Position numbers and translations under genes: made by a program. From Aquanectria penicillioides (taxonomy: Eukaryota > Ascomycota > Sordariomycetes > Hypocreales > Nectriaceae): 64,000 nt of DNA. Shown piece after piece: positions 1 to 12,997 of this stretch. The notes under the pieces were generated by a model. It worked only from the letters and a program-made list of their open reading frames with translations. It did not search any database and was not told the DNA's origin. The DNA is taken from the NCBI GenBank assembly GCA_003415625.1, contig PYIU01000002.1, positions 2,480,001 to 2,544,000 on the forward strand, read 5' to 3'. Numbering within the stretch: the first letter of the stretch is position 1; each line of letters starts with the position of its first letter.

Positions 1-3000
1 CGTCGCGGTCAAGCATGCATCGGATGAGATCGATGCTTTCCTCGCTTAATGTATAGGGAATGCGAAGGTCGCGATCCATGATCTCATCAATACTGTAGAA
101 GGGATTCTCCTTGTAGATGATGGTGTACAAAAGGATACCCAGGGCCCACACGTCTTGTTCTGTCCCGCGATAGGGTTTTCCGGCGAGGACCTCAGGGGCT
201 GCATAATCTAAATCACCAGTCAGTCAATGGCACGGGGTTGCAACATGGCGAAAGAGTTCCCACCAATGGTTCCAACAAATACATCGAATGGCCCGCTCTT
301 GATGTACGCGGCACTTCCGAAGTCTATGATCTTGATGTTGCCTTCACCATCGAGGATCACATTCTCATCCTTGATGTCGCGATGGACCACCTTGGCCTTG
401 GTATGGAGATGGTGAATGGCCTGGGCTACTTGCACGAAAATGCTGCGGCACTCGGATTCCTCCATGTTGGTTCGTAGTTCGATGTAGTCAAAAAGATCCA
501 TGCCAGGCAATCCATGGGGTTTCATCTCGATGTAATAGTTCACGTCGTCTTCGAAGAAGCCCTCCATTTCAACAATGTTGGGATGGCGAAACTCGGGTCT
601 TCGCAGATATTCCAGGACATGAATTTCTAACGGGACGGTGCCCAATTTTCTGTCCCTCGTCCACGTGTCCACGAGAATACGGCGCTTGGTGACATACTTT
701 AGCACAATCTTCTTACCAGACTCCTTGTGTCGAGCAAGCTTCACTTGGCCATAAGCCCCTTGGCCCATGTCCTCAAGTATCACGTAATCGTTTATGGTCT
801 TCTTATGGGGAGGTTCGACAACTTTGGGGACGGGTGATGGCTTCTCAACTGGCTTTGGTGGAGACTTGGGCTGCCCAGTGAGTTTTGCGGCGGCACTAAG
901 AGCAGCATCCTTCAATTGCCTGGAAATTGAAGATGCCGTTGATATTACCTCCTTCTTGGGAGACTCATCGTCTGAGGCGATTTCTATGGGAGTATGAGCC
1001 GGGGTCTGCCCTGGAGAGGGCTGATGCAAGGGCGTGGCTGCACCGGATGGGGTTGGGGAAGCGATACTTAGATGGGGTTGTGTGCCGTGTAGGTGACGCG
1101 AGTAAGTAATCCACAAAGCATAAACTATTTCCGAATGCGTCACTTCGAAAGTCGAGTCGCCCGACTCCGGGTTGGAGTTTTCTTCGTCACTGCCCTCGAG
1201 AACAGTTTCGTTGACAACCAGGGTCTTCTTCTCGCTCTTGACAACGCGCATCTGGACGTCAACTTTTAGGTCTGAACCGTCACGGTGCTTTGCGCGAATG
1301 CCGGCAGGGCTAAGGAATGCGGCAGCGGCGTCCGGCCGATGCTCCTTGAGAGCAAGGAACGCTGAGGCCTTTCTGAACCGATGTTCAGGAACCACCATGC
1401 CATCGAGCAGTTGAATGCCGTCCTCTTCCATTAGGGTCTCCAAGATTTTGTCGAAATCTGGGATTATGGAATTGATGGACATGCCGTCGGCTTTTTCGAA
1501 GCCGAAAAGAGCTCCACAGAACACGGAGTTGGAACTGCGGACTTTCAGGCCCTCTGGCTCAACCACGACAATGCCAGCCATATGGGGAAATGTTGACACA
1601 CGTAGCTCAAGCTTGCCCCTGACCTGTTCAACGGTGCAAGGTATGTTGATTTTGGGCGAATGAGGGCATGTGAAGTACCTTCGCCGAGTGGCTTGGGCGA
1701 AATCAATCTCACCCGTGTTGGGGTCGATCCCTTGGCGGGGGATCCGTGGTACTAGGGTAGCTATGTCATAGCCAGGGGGGATGGCTTCGGCACCCCATAT
1801 AGGAGCCGTAGCACCGGACACCTTTTGGATGATGCCATCTTCGTCTAAGCTGATGTAAGCCACATCTTCGTGGATTTCCTCCAGAACCCAGATGAGACCA
1901 ATCTTTTTCTCCTTGACCCAGAGACTGGCGGAGCCTGTCGCACCGTTCCGCTTTTGGATGGGGACGACATCGCCACATAGCAGGACGCCTCGGGAAAGGG
2001 TGTTTCGATGATGGCCGCCGCTTGCCTTGGGTGGATTGGGGTCCCCACTGTGGACAGTCTGGGCGCGTCTTTGAGCGTAGCTGCGAGGCTGGGACCTCGA
2101 ATTCGGCTTGCTGAGGAGCTGAGCAGTAATCCCTGATCGGCCGCCGAGAAGTGCCGAGGCTGCCGAAGCAGCAGGTGTGAATGGTCCAGAAGGCGGCTTG
2201 CCGTTGCCAATGTCGTCGTCGTTCTTTCGAAGCAGTTTTCGTTCCAGCCATGACCTCCTCTCTTCTTGCACGACTTCGAGGATGCCCATCTTGCGAACTT
2301 CGGCCTTGGTTACCCCAAACACTAGACAGGCCAGATCGTTTGCAGCGATGATAGTCCAAGGGGGTTTGACTTCTGTTGTGAAAATAGCCTGCGCGGCGGG
2401 AACCCATCGATTCGTATTGCCGTGGACGGACGGGCCCAGTGAAGGCCCCAAGGAAGAAGGGAAATTGGCGGTCGTGGGAGTCGGTTGCAGTAGAGGTGAC
2501 AGGAGTGGTTCCTGATACATTGGCTGACCGGCGAAGAAAGGAGAGGACATATGATCACCCATTTTGTCTCGAACGGATATGGACATGATGTCTGTCATTG
2601 TCCTCTTGAGATTAAGTGGCCTGGGGGTGGGTGGGGAAGCCTGTGCGGTTGTCCCGCTTTCAACTGTTGGAGTTCGACCAGACATCTCCGAACCACGACC
2701 GACATCTCCGGTCATTGCCTTCGATGCTGGTTCCGCAGGGTTGGAATTGTTGCCATCATGGTTTCCAGAAGGGTTAGGAGAGCCAGGGGAAGTTTGTTCT
2801 GACCTTGAGAGGTCGAGATGAGATATTCGCGGGCTGAACTGTTTATCGAAAAAGTTCTCCTCAGAAAGCTGAAAAGTGTTGCTTGTAGGCCCAGGAAGGA
2901 AAGAAGCATCCGGATTTCCAGTCCCCATAATCTGTGCCCGTGCAATTAAGTCCAGCATTTGCTGGGCTTCCAGATCACTGACAGCTCTGGCTTGGGGGCT

Positions 3001-3656
3001 ACCCAGGCTGGGCTGGTTCGAACTGACAGCCAATCCCATCTGATCCTTCATGAACTCGATAGATCGTTTCAGAACATTTTGTCGATTCTGCATGAAGTCT
3101 TCGGGTTGGTGGGCGAAGGAGAAGGAATGCAGCGACTCAGAGGGGAACCGGGACAGGTCCTCGGAGAAGCTGGGTGACACCGGGCATCCGTCGAGTGGTA
3201 GAGCACCGGTGCTCGAGACCATAGCACTCATGGAGGTGGAGCGAGAGAGTGCAACGACGGAGGGGCTTCGGGAAGGGGCATTGGAGCCGGGGAGCGTTGG
3301 GTTCCGGGACGGAGGATGTTGTTGTCTTATCCGGCGGAGACCAGACAGACCCAAGCCGTGCTCGTGGTCGTTTATGACGGGAGTCCTGGAGGACACGGGG
3401 TGGTCAGCAGGGGAATGGCTGAGACGGCTCGCCACAGTTGGGCCGAGTGACACATGTTCAGCACAACGAACCTGGTGATCGACTCAAGGTCGGCGGCGAC
3501 GGAAGCTGCCGCAGTCGCATCCAAGGACATCCGGTATCGACTACGGCCCGTAGGCTCTGCGGGTTCTGAGATGGAAGCCAGATTTCCGGTGCTGCGGTTT
3601 TTGGGGAGAGACAGCTGGGGTTCCAGCTTGCCTCGTCCGCGATCGTCGTCTCCCAT
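1..3656 (-). CDS. PSK1: PAS-domain serine/threonine kinase, PSK1/PSK2 (PASK) type, C-terminus cut by window edge
   Basis: Nutrient-responsive cytosolic kinase; yeast Psk1/Psk2 link glucose and cell-wall status to sugar storage and translation (family knowledge). Exons on the minus strand are 3656-3472, 3418-264 and 207 to the window edge. Introns of 53 bp (3419-3471) and 56 bp (208-263) both restore frame; the second rejoins VGTI to DYAAPEVL of the activation segment. The start ATG at 3656 precedes MGDDDRGRG. The N-terminal half is long, Ser/Pro-rich and probably disordered; a PAS-like segment lies near residues 400-455; the kinase domain begins near residue 935 with the glycine loop GQGAYGQV, catalytic HRDIKDEN and IIDFGSA (DFG). 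The last part of the C-lobe lies beyond base 1. No frameshift was seen. A long gene-free region lies upstream. Identity as PASK is strong; PSK1 versus PSK2 has no meaning in a fungus with a single copy. Confidence 0.9.
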
Positions 3657-6600
3657 GTGGTTTTCGGCGCCTGCGCGAGGACCACGGTCAGCTGTCAGTC
3701 AGTGGGGTGGCAGGGCCTCGGCGGCGACAACGATGGGTGTTGGTTGAGGGTGCGAGGCAGCAAAGCGGGTAGGGCTAGGCGTACCATGATCCTGATGTCC
3801 GCCATGCATCTGTAGCATAATTGGAGGCGGCCGAAGAAATCCAGCGACGACTGGGCGGGTGGTAGAGCTAGAGGAGGCGACGAGAGGGATTGGGGGGGAT
3901 TGGGGATGGCGGGGTTGAGCAGCACAGCAAGCAAATCTCAGTCTGGCAGACAAAAAGCTAGGGTACAAGTCGAGGTCGTCGCCACTAAGAGGAGGCCCCT
4001 GTCACGCAAGTCAAGGGAGGACCAGGGCAGGTGGGAGTACGGTTCTGTCGAGGAATATCGATACTCCAGGGCCAGAGAGCGGGAACGGAGGAGGGAGAGA
4101 GGCACAGACTTTGAGACTGGGGCTGGGACTGGGACTGGCAGACCGGGCAGGTTTGCTGGGGTTGGACGGCTGGCCGGATTTCTTGCGCGTGGACGTGGGC
4201 GTGGGCGTGGATGGAGGCGAGAGACTTGTGGTGGGCGAGGCTGCAGGTGACGCTGCAGGTGATGATGGGGTTTTTCGGGAGGGGAGAAGAGGGGTGGGCA
4301 AAAGGCAGAGACAAAGGGGCAACGGACAGACGGGGCCGCCTGTCTGTCTCTCAGCGATGCCAGGAGGGTGAGGGAGGAACCAAAGATGAGTTGAGGTAGG
4401 GATGGAATGAAAGCTGCCCGTCTCACTCTCAGACTTCATGTGGAGGAAGAGGGTGGTGGTGGTTTTGAGGAAGAGAGTGGATTGGATCGAGCCAGGCTTT
4501 CCCAGGATTGATTGGGTTGGATACCATAGGCTAGGACGCTGGGGTTGAGGTGGGTGCAAGATCAAAGCGATCTGGTTGGGCGAGCTGAAGAATGACGCCC
4601 TCAGTGGTTTCTCCCCCCAGTTCTGTTACTCCTAACTCCTTCGGCGGCTTTACAGTGGACAACGGCCCGTTTACAGGGGAGGACAGTGGGCTGCCGCAGC
4701 TCACAGCGGGGAGCGGATGCCCTGTGAGTTCAGCATGCTGCCGCTGTGTCTTCGCTGGTCAGTCTGCAACTGCTGCTGCGAAGCGACCACTTCGCGTCTC
4801 TTCGTTTCTCAAATAACCGAACAACATCTGGATGAAGCTGGAAAATGAGGAGTCCGACGCAGACGGCCGCCCGCAACACGCACGCACCATCAGACAATTG
4901 CGACCGAGCGGTCGATTCATATATCAATCGCTATTTTATGCACTCTGAGCCATGATGTTGGACCGTGCATGAGCTGCTCGCGCTACAGGGCTTCTAGCTC
5001 TTGCAGTGTCATGAGGCTCGGGAGCTATTTTTTTTTCTCCTCTGTCCCACGAATTTTGATGAATCCACTTGATATGGCGGTCTTCTCCGCTTGGCAAATG
5101 ACAACATTGTTGGTCCTTGCTCATAAATAAATACCTTGGCCTGAAGTTAAATTATATCTCTGTCTGGAACGTGTAGTGCAAGGTCGCATGCGTTGTATCG
5201 TCGAGAATAGAATAGAACATGGGCTGAGTAGTAGCGGCACATGCCACTTTTAACCTCTCCGCAGTGCCGGAATAGGACTGGGAATGGGAATACGTTGGGG
5301 CAAATGCCTCTCGTTCAGGGGCCACGTGGGATCAGCATCTCAAAAGTAGTCCCCTCTTCACCCAATCCGTCCAATGTGCCAATCGTTGTCGCTCTGTATC
5401 ATGCCCTTGGAGATTGCGTCAGGGCCCACTACCAACGACTCCACAGCAGAGAGGGATCGACTCGCTGTGGTCCATGACGGGCAAGCCGGTGGCTAATACA
5501 AAATGGTTGCGACTATTTGTTCTCGCTCTCAGGAGATTTTTTTTCTCACCCCTATTGCAGAGTGCTCACGTCACGAGGTGACGACGTAGAGAATTCCTCA
5601 GCGATCAATGATACCTACCTATGCAGGTAGGTGTGTTGGAATAAACGCCGTCGCAGTACACGCAATCCCCCAATCTTTGGTCCCGGCAGAACGGGTTCTT
5701 TGACACGGACACGACGAGCCTGACATGAAAGATGCGCGGCATGAAAAGCCTAGCATCCCCCTTGAGATTTTGCGCATTGCGAAACGAACCAGGTCTTTTC
5801 TTGATTGATACGTTGTGGTACGAAGAGACAGTCGGTGTGAGAGTCAGAAGACCTAAGCCTGCTGCATTTTCGAGACACTGACTCACGAGGGTGCACAGTG
5901 ACCATTTACTGTTGTGTCAGTGGAGGACTCAGTATATCCATGTCACAGGCACAAATATATTTTTTTGGTCTTCCGTCAGGGACCCAAAATGAAAGAGCAC
6001 TTGCGTGAATAGGCTCTTGAGAAGTAATATGTGCAGACATGTGCATGCAAGGTCAGTTTGTTGGTGAGGACCAACTGAGAAAAAAGGCTAGTCACCCATC
6101 GTCACATAGATTCGGCAAACTTATCAAAGAATTTCAAAAGCGAGGATGAAGCTAGTGATGCTAGCGATTCATGAAGTTGCTAACTTGCTTCCAAGATACA
6201 TAGTCAGATAATCCGTCTATTAGCCTAACGAGAAGCCAAAAAGTCTTACGGCCAAACCAGCCTCGGTGCGTTTATCTGGGGAAGATGCTCCGCGTAAAGA
6301 GAGCAACCGATAGCGATAGAAAAGGAGCCGCGGGGTTAAGTCCCGGGGAGGAGGGGCTCCTACATAGTAGGTGGGGGTTGCCCACATCGCTAGGAAAGGC
6401 TTCCGGGGTTCTGTTCCGGCTTGTATGCCGAGACGCCCATGACCACGGCGACATTGACCAAAGGCCAATCCTGCACCATGCCACTTAAAAGATGGCAGCC
6501 AGGGCAGGCAAGCAAGGCTCGCGATTTTTTCTTCTCATGTCTCGTATATTCACGCACAGGTAGTTTGCCTGAGCCTTGCCATCTCTCAATGTTTTCTGGC

Positions 6601-8617
6601 ATGTGGGTACCGCACTCGGGCAATGGTGTCATGTAATGCCGGAAAGGCCTCACTTCATGATTTGTTTGACTTTGTTCTTGTTGGCCACCGTCCAAAAAAA
6701 AAAAAAAAAAAAAAAAAAGGAGTCTCCAAGCCGTTCATAGCTTTCCCTCAAGGGCTGGATCCGATAGCCGATGGCTGAGATGGGCTGGGCTGGGCTTGGC
6801 TTGAGCTGGCTGGGCGGCCTCGAGTCAGGATTCCGTCCTGGAAGCTTTGCTTTGTTTGCTGACCTTGGTAGCGAACTTAGACATCCGCCTAGACTGCACA
6901 GGTCAGACGCATATACGCAAACCTCACCTGGCTCAAAGTAACGGCCAGTAGCCACATCGGGCGAGTATGGTCCCCCAGCTTTTTGGGCATCCCACCACAG
7001 CTCGTACACCTCACTTACATGGTGTGCCCGAGTGTGTCAGTTGGTCAATCTTCTCATGACAACCCGAGATAACGACATGAATAAGGACGATAAAAAAAAA
7101 AGCCGGGTCTGGCGCCTTCACCGAGATAACCGACCGGACCATCTGATCACAGAGTGCTCGACAGCATAGTAGTAGCGCAACAAGGCGTGCCACGCGGACA
7201 TGAGGACTCGGTGCCCATGGTACTCTCGGGACGAGGATAGGATCGGGTGGAGGGGAGCCACACACCAAAACCCTCCAGGGTCCGCCCTTCGCCCCTCAAT
7301 GGCCTAGGGGCCTCTAGGGACCAAGAGCCCCCCAAAGGCCCGTATAAGCCCCCCTGCTCGGTGCAGAGTGACAGGCGATTGGCCTTCGGATCGGCACCCC
7401 GTTGGGTCGTTTGGGTCTTATCCTCGTGTGAAGGAGGTGTGATGGCGTATGGTGTGTAGTGCGAGTGTGCCCAAGGACAAGACGGAGTGTATTAGTGGCA
7501 ACCCCGGCGACAGCCTTGGAATGTCCGACGAGGGGGAGGCTTTTTTTTTTTTTTTTTCTTTTTTATCGACTGTCGAACCCGAGCCGGCCCATTATCCCAA
7601 TGGTTTCATAGGTCCTTCAAGTCCCTTAGCCGGTACCTGCGGTAGATTCGCCTCTATCATATCGATAGTCGGTACCTCACACGCGAGTATCCAGCTTCGG
7701 TGATACAAGACTACCCCCCACCGAGCCGCAGCGCGATAAGCCAGTGGAACCCCAGCGCGCTGCGACAAGGAAAACAGGGTCCATGGTCCTAAAAACCATG
7801 GCGGGCCGTCGTCCGTCCACCAGCAGCGCAGGCTTGGAAAGGCAGTGCGAGTGGTGAGTGGGAGTGTTGAGTGGTGAGTGGTGAGTAGTGTGGAGGGGAG
7901 GGAAGGGAAGGAGAAATGCTGGAACATGGCGGCCAACCTTTCTCGATTCTTAAAACACTCGCATACACACACTCTCTCTCTTTGATTCCCTTTTCTCTCC
8001 ACGCTCTCGCTCTGGTGATCACGGTCATGTTCCCCTCCTCCATGGGCATGTGCCCCTAGACTCTTTGTCTCTCTTGTTTTGGTTGCGAGTCCGTCCCAGG
8101 TACACATACGGCCCGCTGACACCCCCCACCATCAACCGTCACCCTCGTCCGTCTGCTGATCGCGCATCCCCCGTCCTTCAGCCCTGGGCCAAACCGCTCC
8201 CCCCCCTCCAAAGACCCTGAGACATAGAGCGCTCGCATCTATCTTCGACAATCGCGACATTCATTCTTCGCTTCTCTTCCTTAGCACGCCCCTCTTCCGA
8301 GAGTTCTTATCGTGAATCGACCCCGTGGCTCTCCTCGACCGCAGTCTTTCGATAGCGATGAAATAGCCGTGTTCCTCCACCCACGACGACCTAAACCAGC
8401 CCACAATCCCCCCACTATCCGCCCAGCGACATCAGCCTGCTGTCAAGAGTGCATTCTCCATTCCTTCGAGCCCCGAAATCATTTGGATGGGACTGTAGGG
8501 CTTGTCGGCAACTGGAGGCATCGGGTCTACCAGGAGGACTCACCAGTTTTTGCACTCTCCCTCTCTCCTTTTTTTTTTATTAAAAAAAAACTTTGCGAAT
8601 ACCATCATTCCCCCACC
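3657..8617. other. 5 kb gene-free intergenic region between two divergent genes
   Basis: This holds the promoters and leaders of the PAS kinase (minus) and the F-box gene (plus). I see no conserved coding sequence; open frames here are short, low-complexity or lack an ATG. It contains an A25 tract (6694-6718), a T-rich tract (7541-7564), an acctacct/aggtaggt inverted motif (5613-5632) and CT-rich stretches before 8600. No tRNA or 5S gene pattern was recognised. Confidence 0.6.
6694..6718. repeat. A25 homopolymer tract
   Basis: Uninterrupted run of 25 A on the plus strand inside the intergenic region. Similar T tracts recur in the other long intergenic regions, always outside genes. Confidence 0.95.
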
Positions 8618-10661
8618 ATGGCCGAGGTTCGTGACATTGAAGCCGGCAGCCCGAGCCCGGCCCCAGAAAGCGTCTCCACTTCGCCCTCGTCTCCGTCTCC
8701 GCCGGACGTTCCAGTTAAAGGCAGAAGTCGTCACCGCCTGCTCCATGGCATTCAGCGAATCTCATCTACGCCTTCGCTCACAGGCCTGCGCCGTTCCAAA
8801 TCCGTGGGGAGTCCTTACAACAACCGGAGCACTCTGTCCTGCGTCAGTCTCGCTGGTACTGGCCCCTCTATAACCCCTCAAAATGTCGGGTCTTCTACCC
8901 CACAACCGTCGCCCCTAGCGTATCCTAGCGCATCGACAACAACTACCTACACGTCGACTGGAGAGTTCCCATTCGAGAGCCTCGCAGCACAACTAGCCAT
9001 TCGAAAAGTCGAATATGACACTCCGGCGTCGTCGTATACATCCGTTCCGCTACCCGCCGACGTGAAGGCGAAGCACGTCCAGAAGCCCCGTTTCGCTTCT
9101 GGGAGGTCATGCCACACGAGATTCAGATTCATATTTTCTCCTTCTTGCGACCTAAGGAGCTGGTTAGAGCATCGCGCGTGTCAAAATCGTTCTACAAAAC
9201 GTGTTTTGATGGTCAATTATGGACATCGCTTGATGCGTCCGAATTCTACAAGGAAATCCCGCCGATTCATTGTCTAGGATTATTGTAGCCGCCGGCCCCT
9301 TCATCAAGGATCTGAATCTCAGAGGCTGCGTCCAAGTCGAACATTACAAGCGCACCGAAGCAATCGTCAAGGCCTGCAAGAACCTCATGAATGCGACACT
9401 AGAAGGCTGTCAGAATTTTCACAAGAACACACTCCACACCCTACTGAGGAGTAACGAGAAGCTAGTTAGCCTTAACCTGACCGGCCTAAACGCAGTCACC
9501 AACACATCCTGTGCAATAATTGCAGAATCCTGCCCGCAGCTGGAGGTCTTCAACATTTCATGGTGCTCAAGGGTTGATGCTCGGGGTGTTAGAGTCGTGG
9601 TTGAAGGGTGTTCTAGGCTCAAGGATCTTCGAGTCGGTGAAGTTGGGGGCTTTGACGACCTTGAAACAGCAAAGACCATCTTCAGGACAAACAATTTACA
9701 GAGGTTGGTCATGAGCGGCTGTGCAGAGCTCAACGATGAGGCACTCAAGATCATGGCACATGGAGTGGACCCTGAAATTGATATTCTAACTGATCTCCCC
9801 GTGGTGCCTCCTCGAAATCTGCGTCATTTGGATCTGAGTCGCTGTGCTCGACTCACTGACGTTGGTGTCAAGGCATTGGGCCATCAAATCCCCCATCTGG
9901 AAGGATTGCAGCTCTCAGGTTGCAAGCTTCTGACTGACAACGCTCTTGAATCTATCCTCGCCACTACTCCCCGTCTGACACATCTCGAGCTGGAAGATCT
10001 CGAAAACCTCACTAACTCGCTACTGTCGGAGCACCTCTCCAAGGCTCCTTGTGCCGGAACCTTGGAGCACTTGTCTCTCAGTTATTGCGAAAATATTGGC
10101 GATATGGGAGTTCTCCCAGTTATGCAAAAGTGTGTAGCCCTTCAGAGCGTCGATTTGGACAACACTCGAATCAGTAATTTCGTTCTTGCCGAGGCCGCAT
10201 CGATGGTCAACAAGCGCTCCAAGCGTTCTCTTGAGGCACAAACATGTCCCAAATTAACCTTGCAGTTGGTTGTTTACGACTGCCAGAATGTTACTTGGAC
10301 TGGTGTTCGAGAAGTTCTCTACCGAAATACCCAAGTGAGGCCCATCTCGGGACATCCTGGCCGTGTCAGTTATCCTACCGAAATAATAGGCCTGAAATGT
10401 TTCTATGGCTTTCAAATGACGGTTGACGAGCATCAAAAGCGAGTTTTGCGGAACGATCTCGCCGCCGCGGGCAGGTTAGAGAGGAAGTGGGCCGACTACA
10501 TGCAGGCCACTGAAGAAGCCGGCATAACTGGTGCTGGATATCGAAGGCGCAGGCGCCGTGCCCGGGAGGCTCAGGCTCTGCATTTGGATGAAGAGGACGG
10601 CGGTCTGGATGGCAACGGCCGCCGCAGAGCTCGCACCTTGGGCTCATGCAGTGTGATGTGA
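8618..10661 (+). CDS. pof2: F-box / leucine-rich-repeat protein, Pof2/Grr1-like SCF subunit; frame broken twice
   Basis: Likely substrate receptor of an SCF ubiquitin ligase. The ATG at 8618 (MAEVRDIEAG) opens a Ser/Pro-rich N-terminus. An F-box follows in a second frame (MPHEIQIHIFSFLRP, from 9109), then a run of amino-acid-type LRRs in a third frame from about 9262 (e.g. LRHLDLSRCARLTDVGVKAL, LEGLQLSGCKLLTDNALE) to SCSVM at 10661. Frames change at two C runs, cccc at 9086-9089 and ccc at 9258-9260; one extra C at each gives a continuous 681-residue protein (2044+2 = 2046 nt). Spacing between the breaks is too short for introns. I read these as consensus errors in an intact gene, because the remaining 1.4 kb is open and well conserved. 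The C-terminus is Arg-rich. The exact subfamily name is from memory of fungal homologues. Confidence 0.85.
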
Positions 10662-11226
10662 AGCACTAGGTGACGTACATCGGGTCAATGCCACAAGCAC
10701 TACCCATGGTTATGACATTGCCTTGACGAAATACGGATTTTCAAGAAACAGGAAATATCTGTGGAGTTATGATTGGAGGCTATACGGATTATGGGAAATT
10801 ATGCGATCGGGACCAACTAAGCGGCTTTTTCGATTTAGGCACGGGCTTTTTTGAGCCTTCTGTTTTTTTCCTTCCTTTTTTTCACAGACAGGCTGGCGTT
10901 TCGGTAGATCAGTGCATCTTTCTCTTGTCTGGTTTGATTCCTCGGGGACAAGTCTACGGTTTAGGGTGCTGGGGCATCTTGTGCGTACAAGCGATCATGT
11001 CTTCCATTCGGCGGCGCACGTGTTGCTCTGGGATCTTGAGGAGTGTATCGAACGTCGGTTCACTTACATACTTGTATAGACAGACGGATCTCATGAGATA
11101 TCAGCAATCTGAATTGAAACAACGTTCGTGATAATCTTCGCTTTGATATTTTCAAGTCAGTCCTTGGTCCAGAAACAATCCAAACATTGATCGCCCTTCG
11201 AAACGCCAAGTATGCACAGATACCCA
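10662..11226. other. Convergent intergenic region
   Basis: About 565 bp between the ends of the plus-strand F-box gene and the minus-strand bZIP gene. T-rich, probably both 3' UTRs. No other feature seen. Confidence 0.6.
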
Positions 11227-11975
11227 TTACAAAATTTCTGTCACTCTTTCACCCCTGAGTGATCTCCACCAGCGAGATTGCCTCGTCAACTCCCCGTCCT
11301 CGCCACCCACGATGAGCCACCATTTTTGAAGGAAGATTTCACTGGCTTCCCAACTGCGGCTATCCCATGGCGAGCCTGTCTGTGCCCCCTTAACACTTCC
11401 CCAGCATGTCAAGTGGTTCAGCGAGTCATGGAAGAATTCATCTTCGTCAAAGTCGTCAGAGTATGTGATGAGGTTGTCACGAATATCCTTGAAGGGAATG
11501 GCATCCACAAAAGGGTGATGGTTTGAAGTAATTTGCGTCTCCGTCGGTCGTAGATCAAAATGCAAGCCCCGAAAGCCACGTTGCACCGAGGCAACGAAGT
11601 TAGAGCGTTCTGCGGGCGAGTCGATTTGCGGGCGATAGAAAGGGGAAACGGAATCTTCAGCACAGAACATTTTGCGGGTGATACCCACTTGTAAACAGTT
11701 CTCTATCAAAGCGGAAATGGAGCAGATGATGTCGATGCGTAGGGTGTTCATACGCGGATCCGGGATGACAGGGAGAAGGACAGAGGAAGGATGCACAGGA
11801 ACATGAAGGGTGGGACAACCACAGTTGAAGAACAGGATCGAGGGGATTATGGGGCCCGATGAGTCACTTGAGGTGGTTTCTGTGAACCATTGATCAAAAT
11901 TTGACGACAAGAGATCTTGAGACAAGGGTTCTTCAGTTTCTTCCGCAGTGACCACTGAGCTTGTGATGGAGCTTA

Positions 11976-12007
<32 letters not shown>

Positions 12008-12472
12008 TGCAGACTGGACGAGTCGATTGCCTGCATCTCGGAATAAACCAGTTCTGGAATATGACCCGTAACCGGAATAGGGCCCGCTGCTATTTGCCCA
12101 CTGTCAGATGCAACCGTAATTGGTTTCAACGCAGCACTAGAAACATCGGCGCGGCGTTCCAGCTCTTGGATCCGCTTCTTTTGTTTTTCCCCTGTGATGG
12201 ATCATGTCAGCCAACTCTTATGGTATAAAGCCAGCCCAGCCCACCCCAGCAAAATTATCCAATTCCACATCCACTTTCTACTATCTGATAATGATCCGGA
12301 TCTGCTAACCGCTCGCATACTTACTGTAAGTCTTCTGGGCGAGGCGATTCTGCAGACGCCTCTTGTCGGGGTCACGCCGAATGACCTTCTTCCGAGCATT
12401 AGGCTTCCGAGTCCCGGCCTTAGACCCCTTTGAGGTGCCTTCTGGCAGTTCTATTGGGTATAGTTCGTCCAT
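11227..12472 (-). CDS. bZIP transcription factor with DUF3425-type C-terminal domain
   Basis: Nuclear sequence-specific regulator; target genes unknown. The ATG at 12472 (MDELYPIELP) opens exon 1 (12472-12325); a 133 bp intron (12192-12324, GTAAGT...ACAG) interrupts the basic region exactly between QNRLAQKTY and REKQKKRIQELE; exon 2 runs 12191-11227. Total 1113 nt, 370 residues. The basic region RRLQNRLAQKTYREKQKKR carries the N-x7-R type spacing of fungal bZIPs. An uninterrupted ten-Asn run encoded by (AAC)10 follows at 12006-11977. The C-terminal part (NHHPFVDAIPFKDIRDNLI ... WEASEIFLQKWWLIVG) matches the helical domain that often follows bZIPs in filamentous fungi. No frame problem. Confidence 0.85.
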
Positions 12473-12997
12473 TGCAAAACCTGGGGTCCTCTGGGAGCGT
12501 GGTTTCTGGACGAGGTAGATTGCAGTTGAAAGGTTGGCACAATGGAGACTGGACTCGATGGCTCGTGTCAGCCAGAATGGCTGATGTCAGCCACTGACAC
12601 AGGAGTGGCCCCACTCGATGGAAGGCAAGAAATTTCCGCATTGGGAAGTTCTAACACTCGGGAATATCGGGCTACCCTAGAGCACCAACAAGTTGGAAAT
12701 ATTCCATGTGAAGGACGGCAAGTTTGAGGGAAAGAGAGTTTACGAATGCTTCGATTTATCGATTTTCTTTTTCTTTTTTCCCTTTTTTACTCTTTTTTCA
12801 CTTCTTGGTCTGATAGATCACACAGACAAAGTTTTACGGTCACAGATAAGTATGATTTGACAAAGAACGTGCAAGTCCAACAGCATTCATACCTACATGA
12901 CAGTCCAAAATAATAACAGCTCAGCAAACTTGGATAAACATTATTGGGTGATGACCTCTCCCCGTCAATACTTTCCAGTATTGCCTTGAAGATGCCT
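12473..12997. other. Intergenic region upstream of the bZIP gene
   Basis: About 525 bp between the bZIP start and the end of the next minus-strand gene. Contains T-rich tracts around 12765-12800. No gene seen. Confidence 0.6.

Noticed and set aside
7500..7620. Possible tRNA on the minus strand (gggttcgac T-loop-like string)
   Set aside because: The required T-stem pairing and a seven-base acceptor stem could not be formed; no D-arm or anticodon arm.
8312..8617. In-frame extension upstream of the F-box gene
   Set aside because: The extension lacks an ATG (it opens with a GTG-type codon) and is low-complexity leader sequence with a long T/A tract just before the ATG at 8618.
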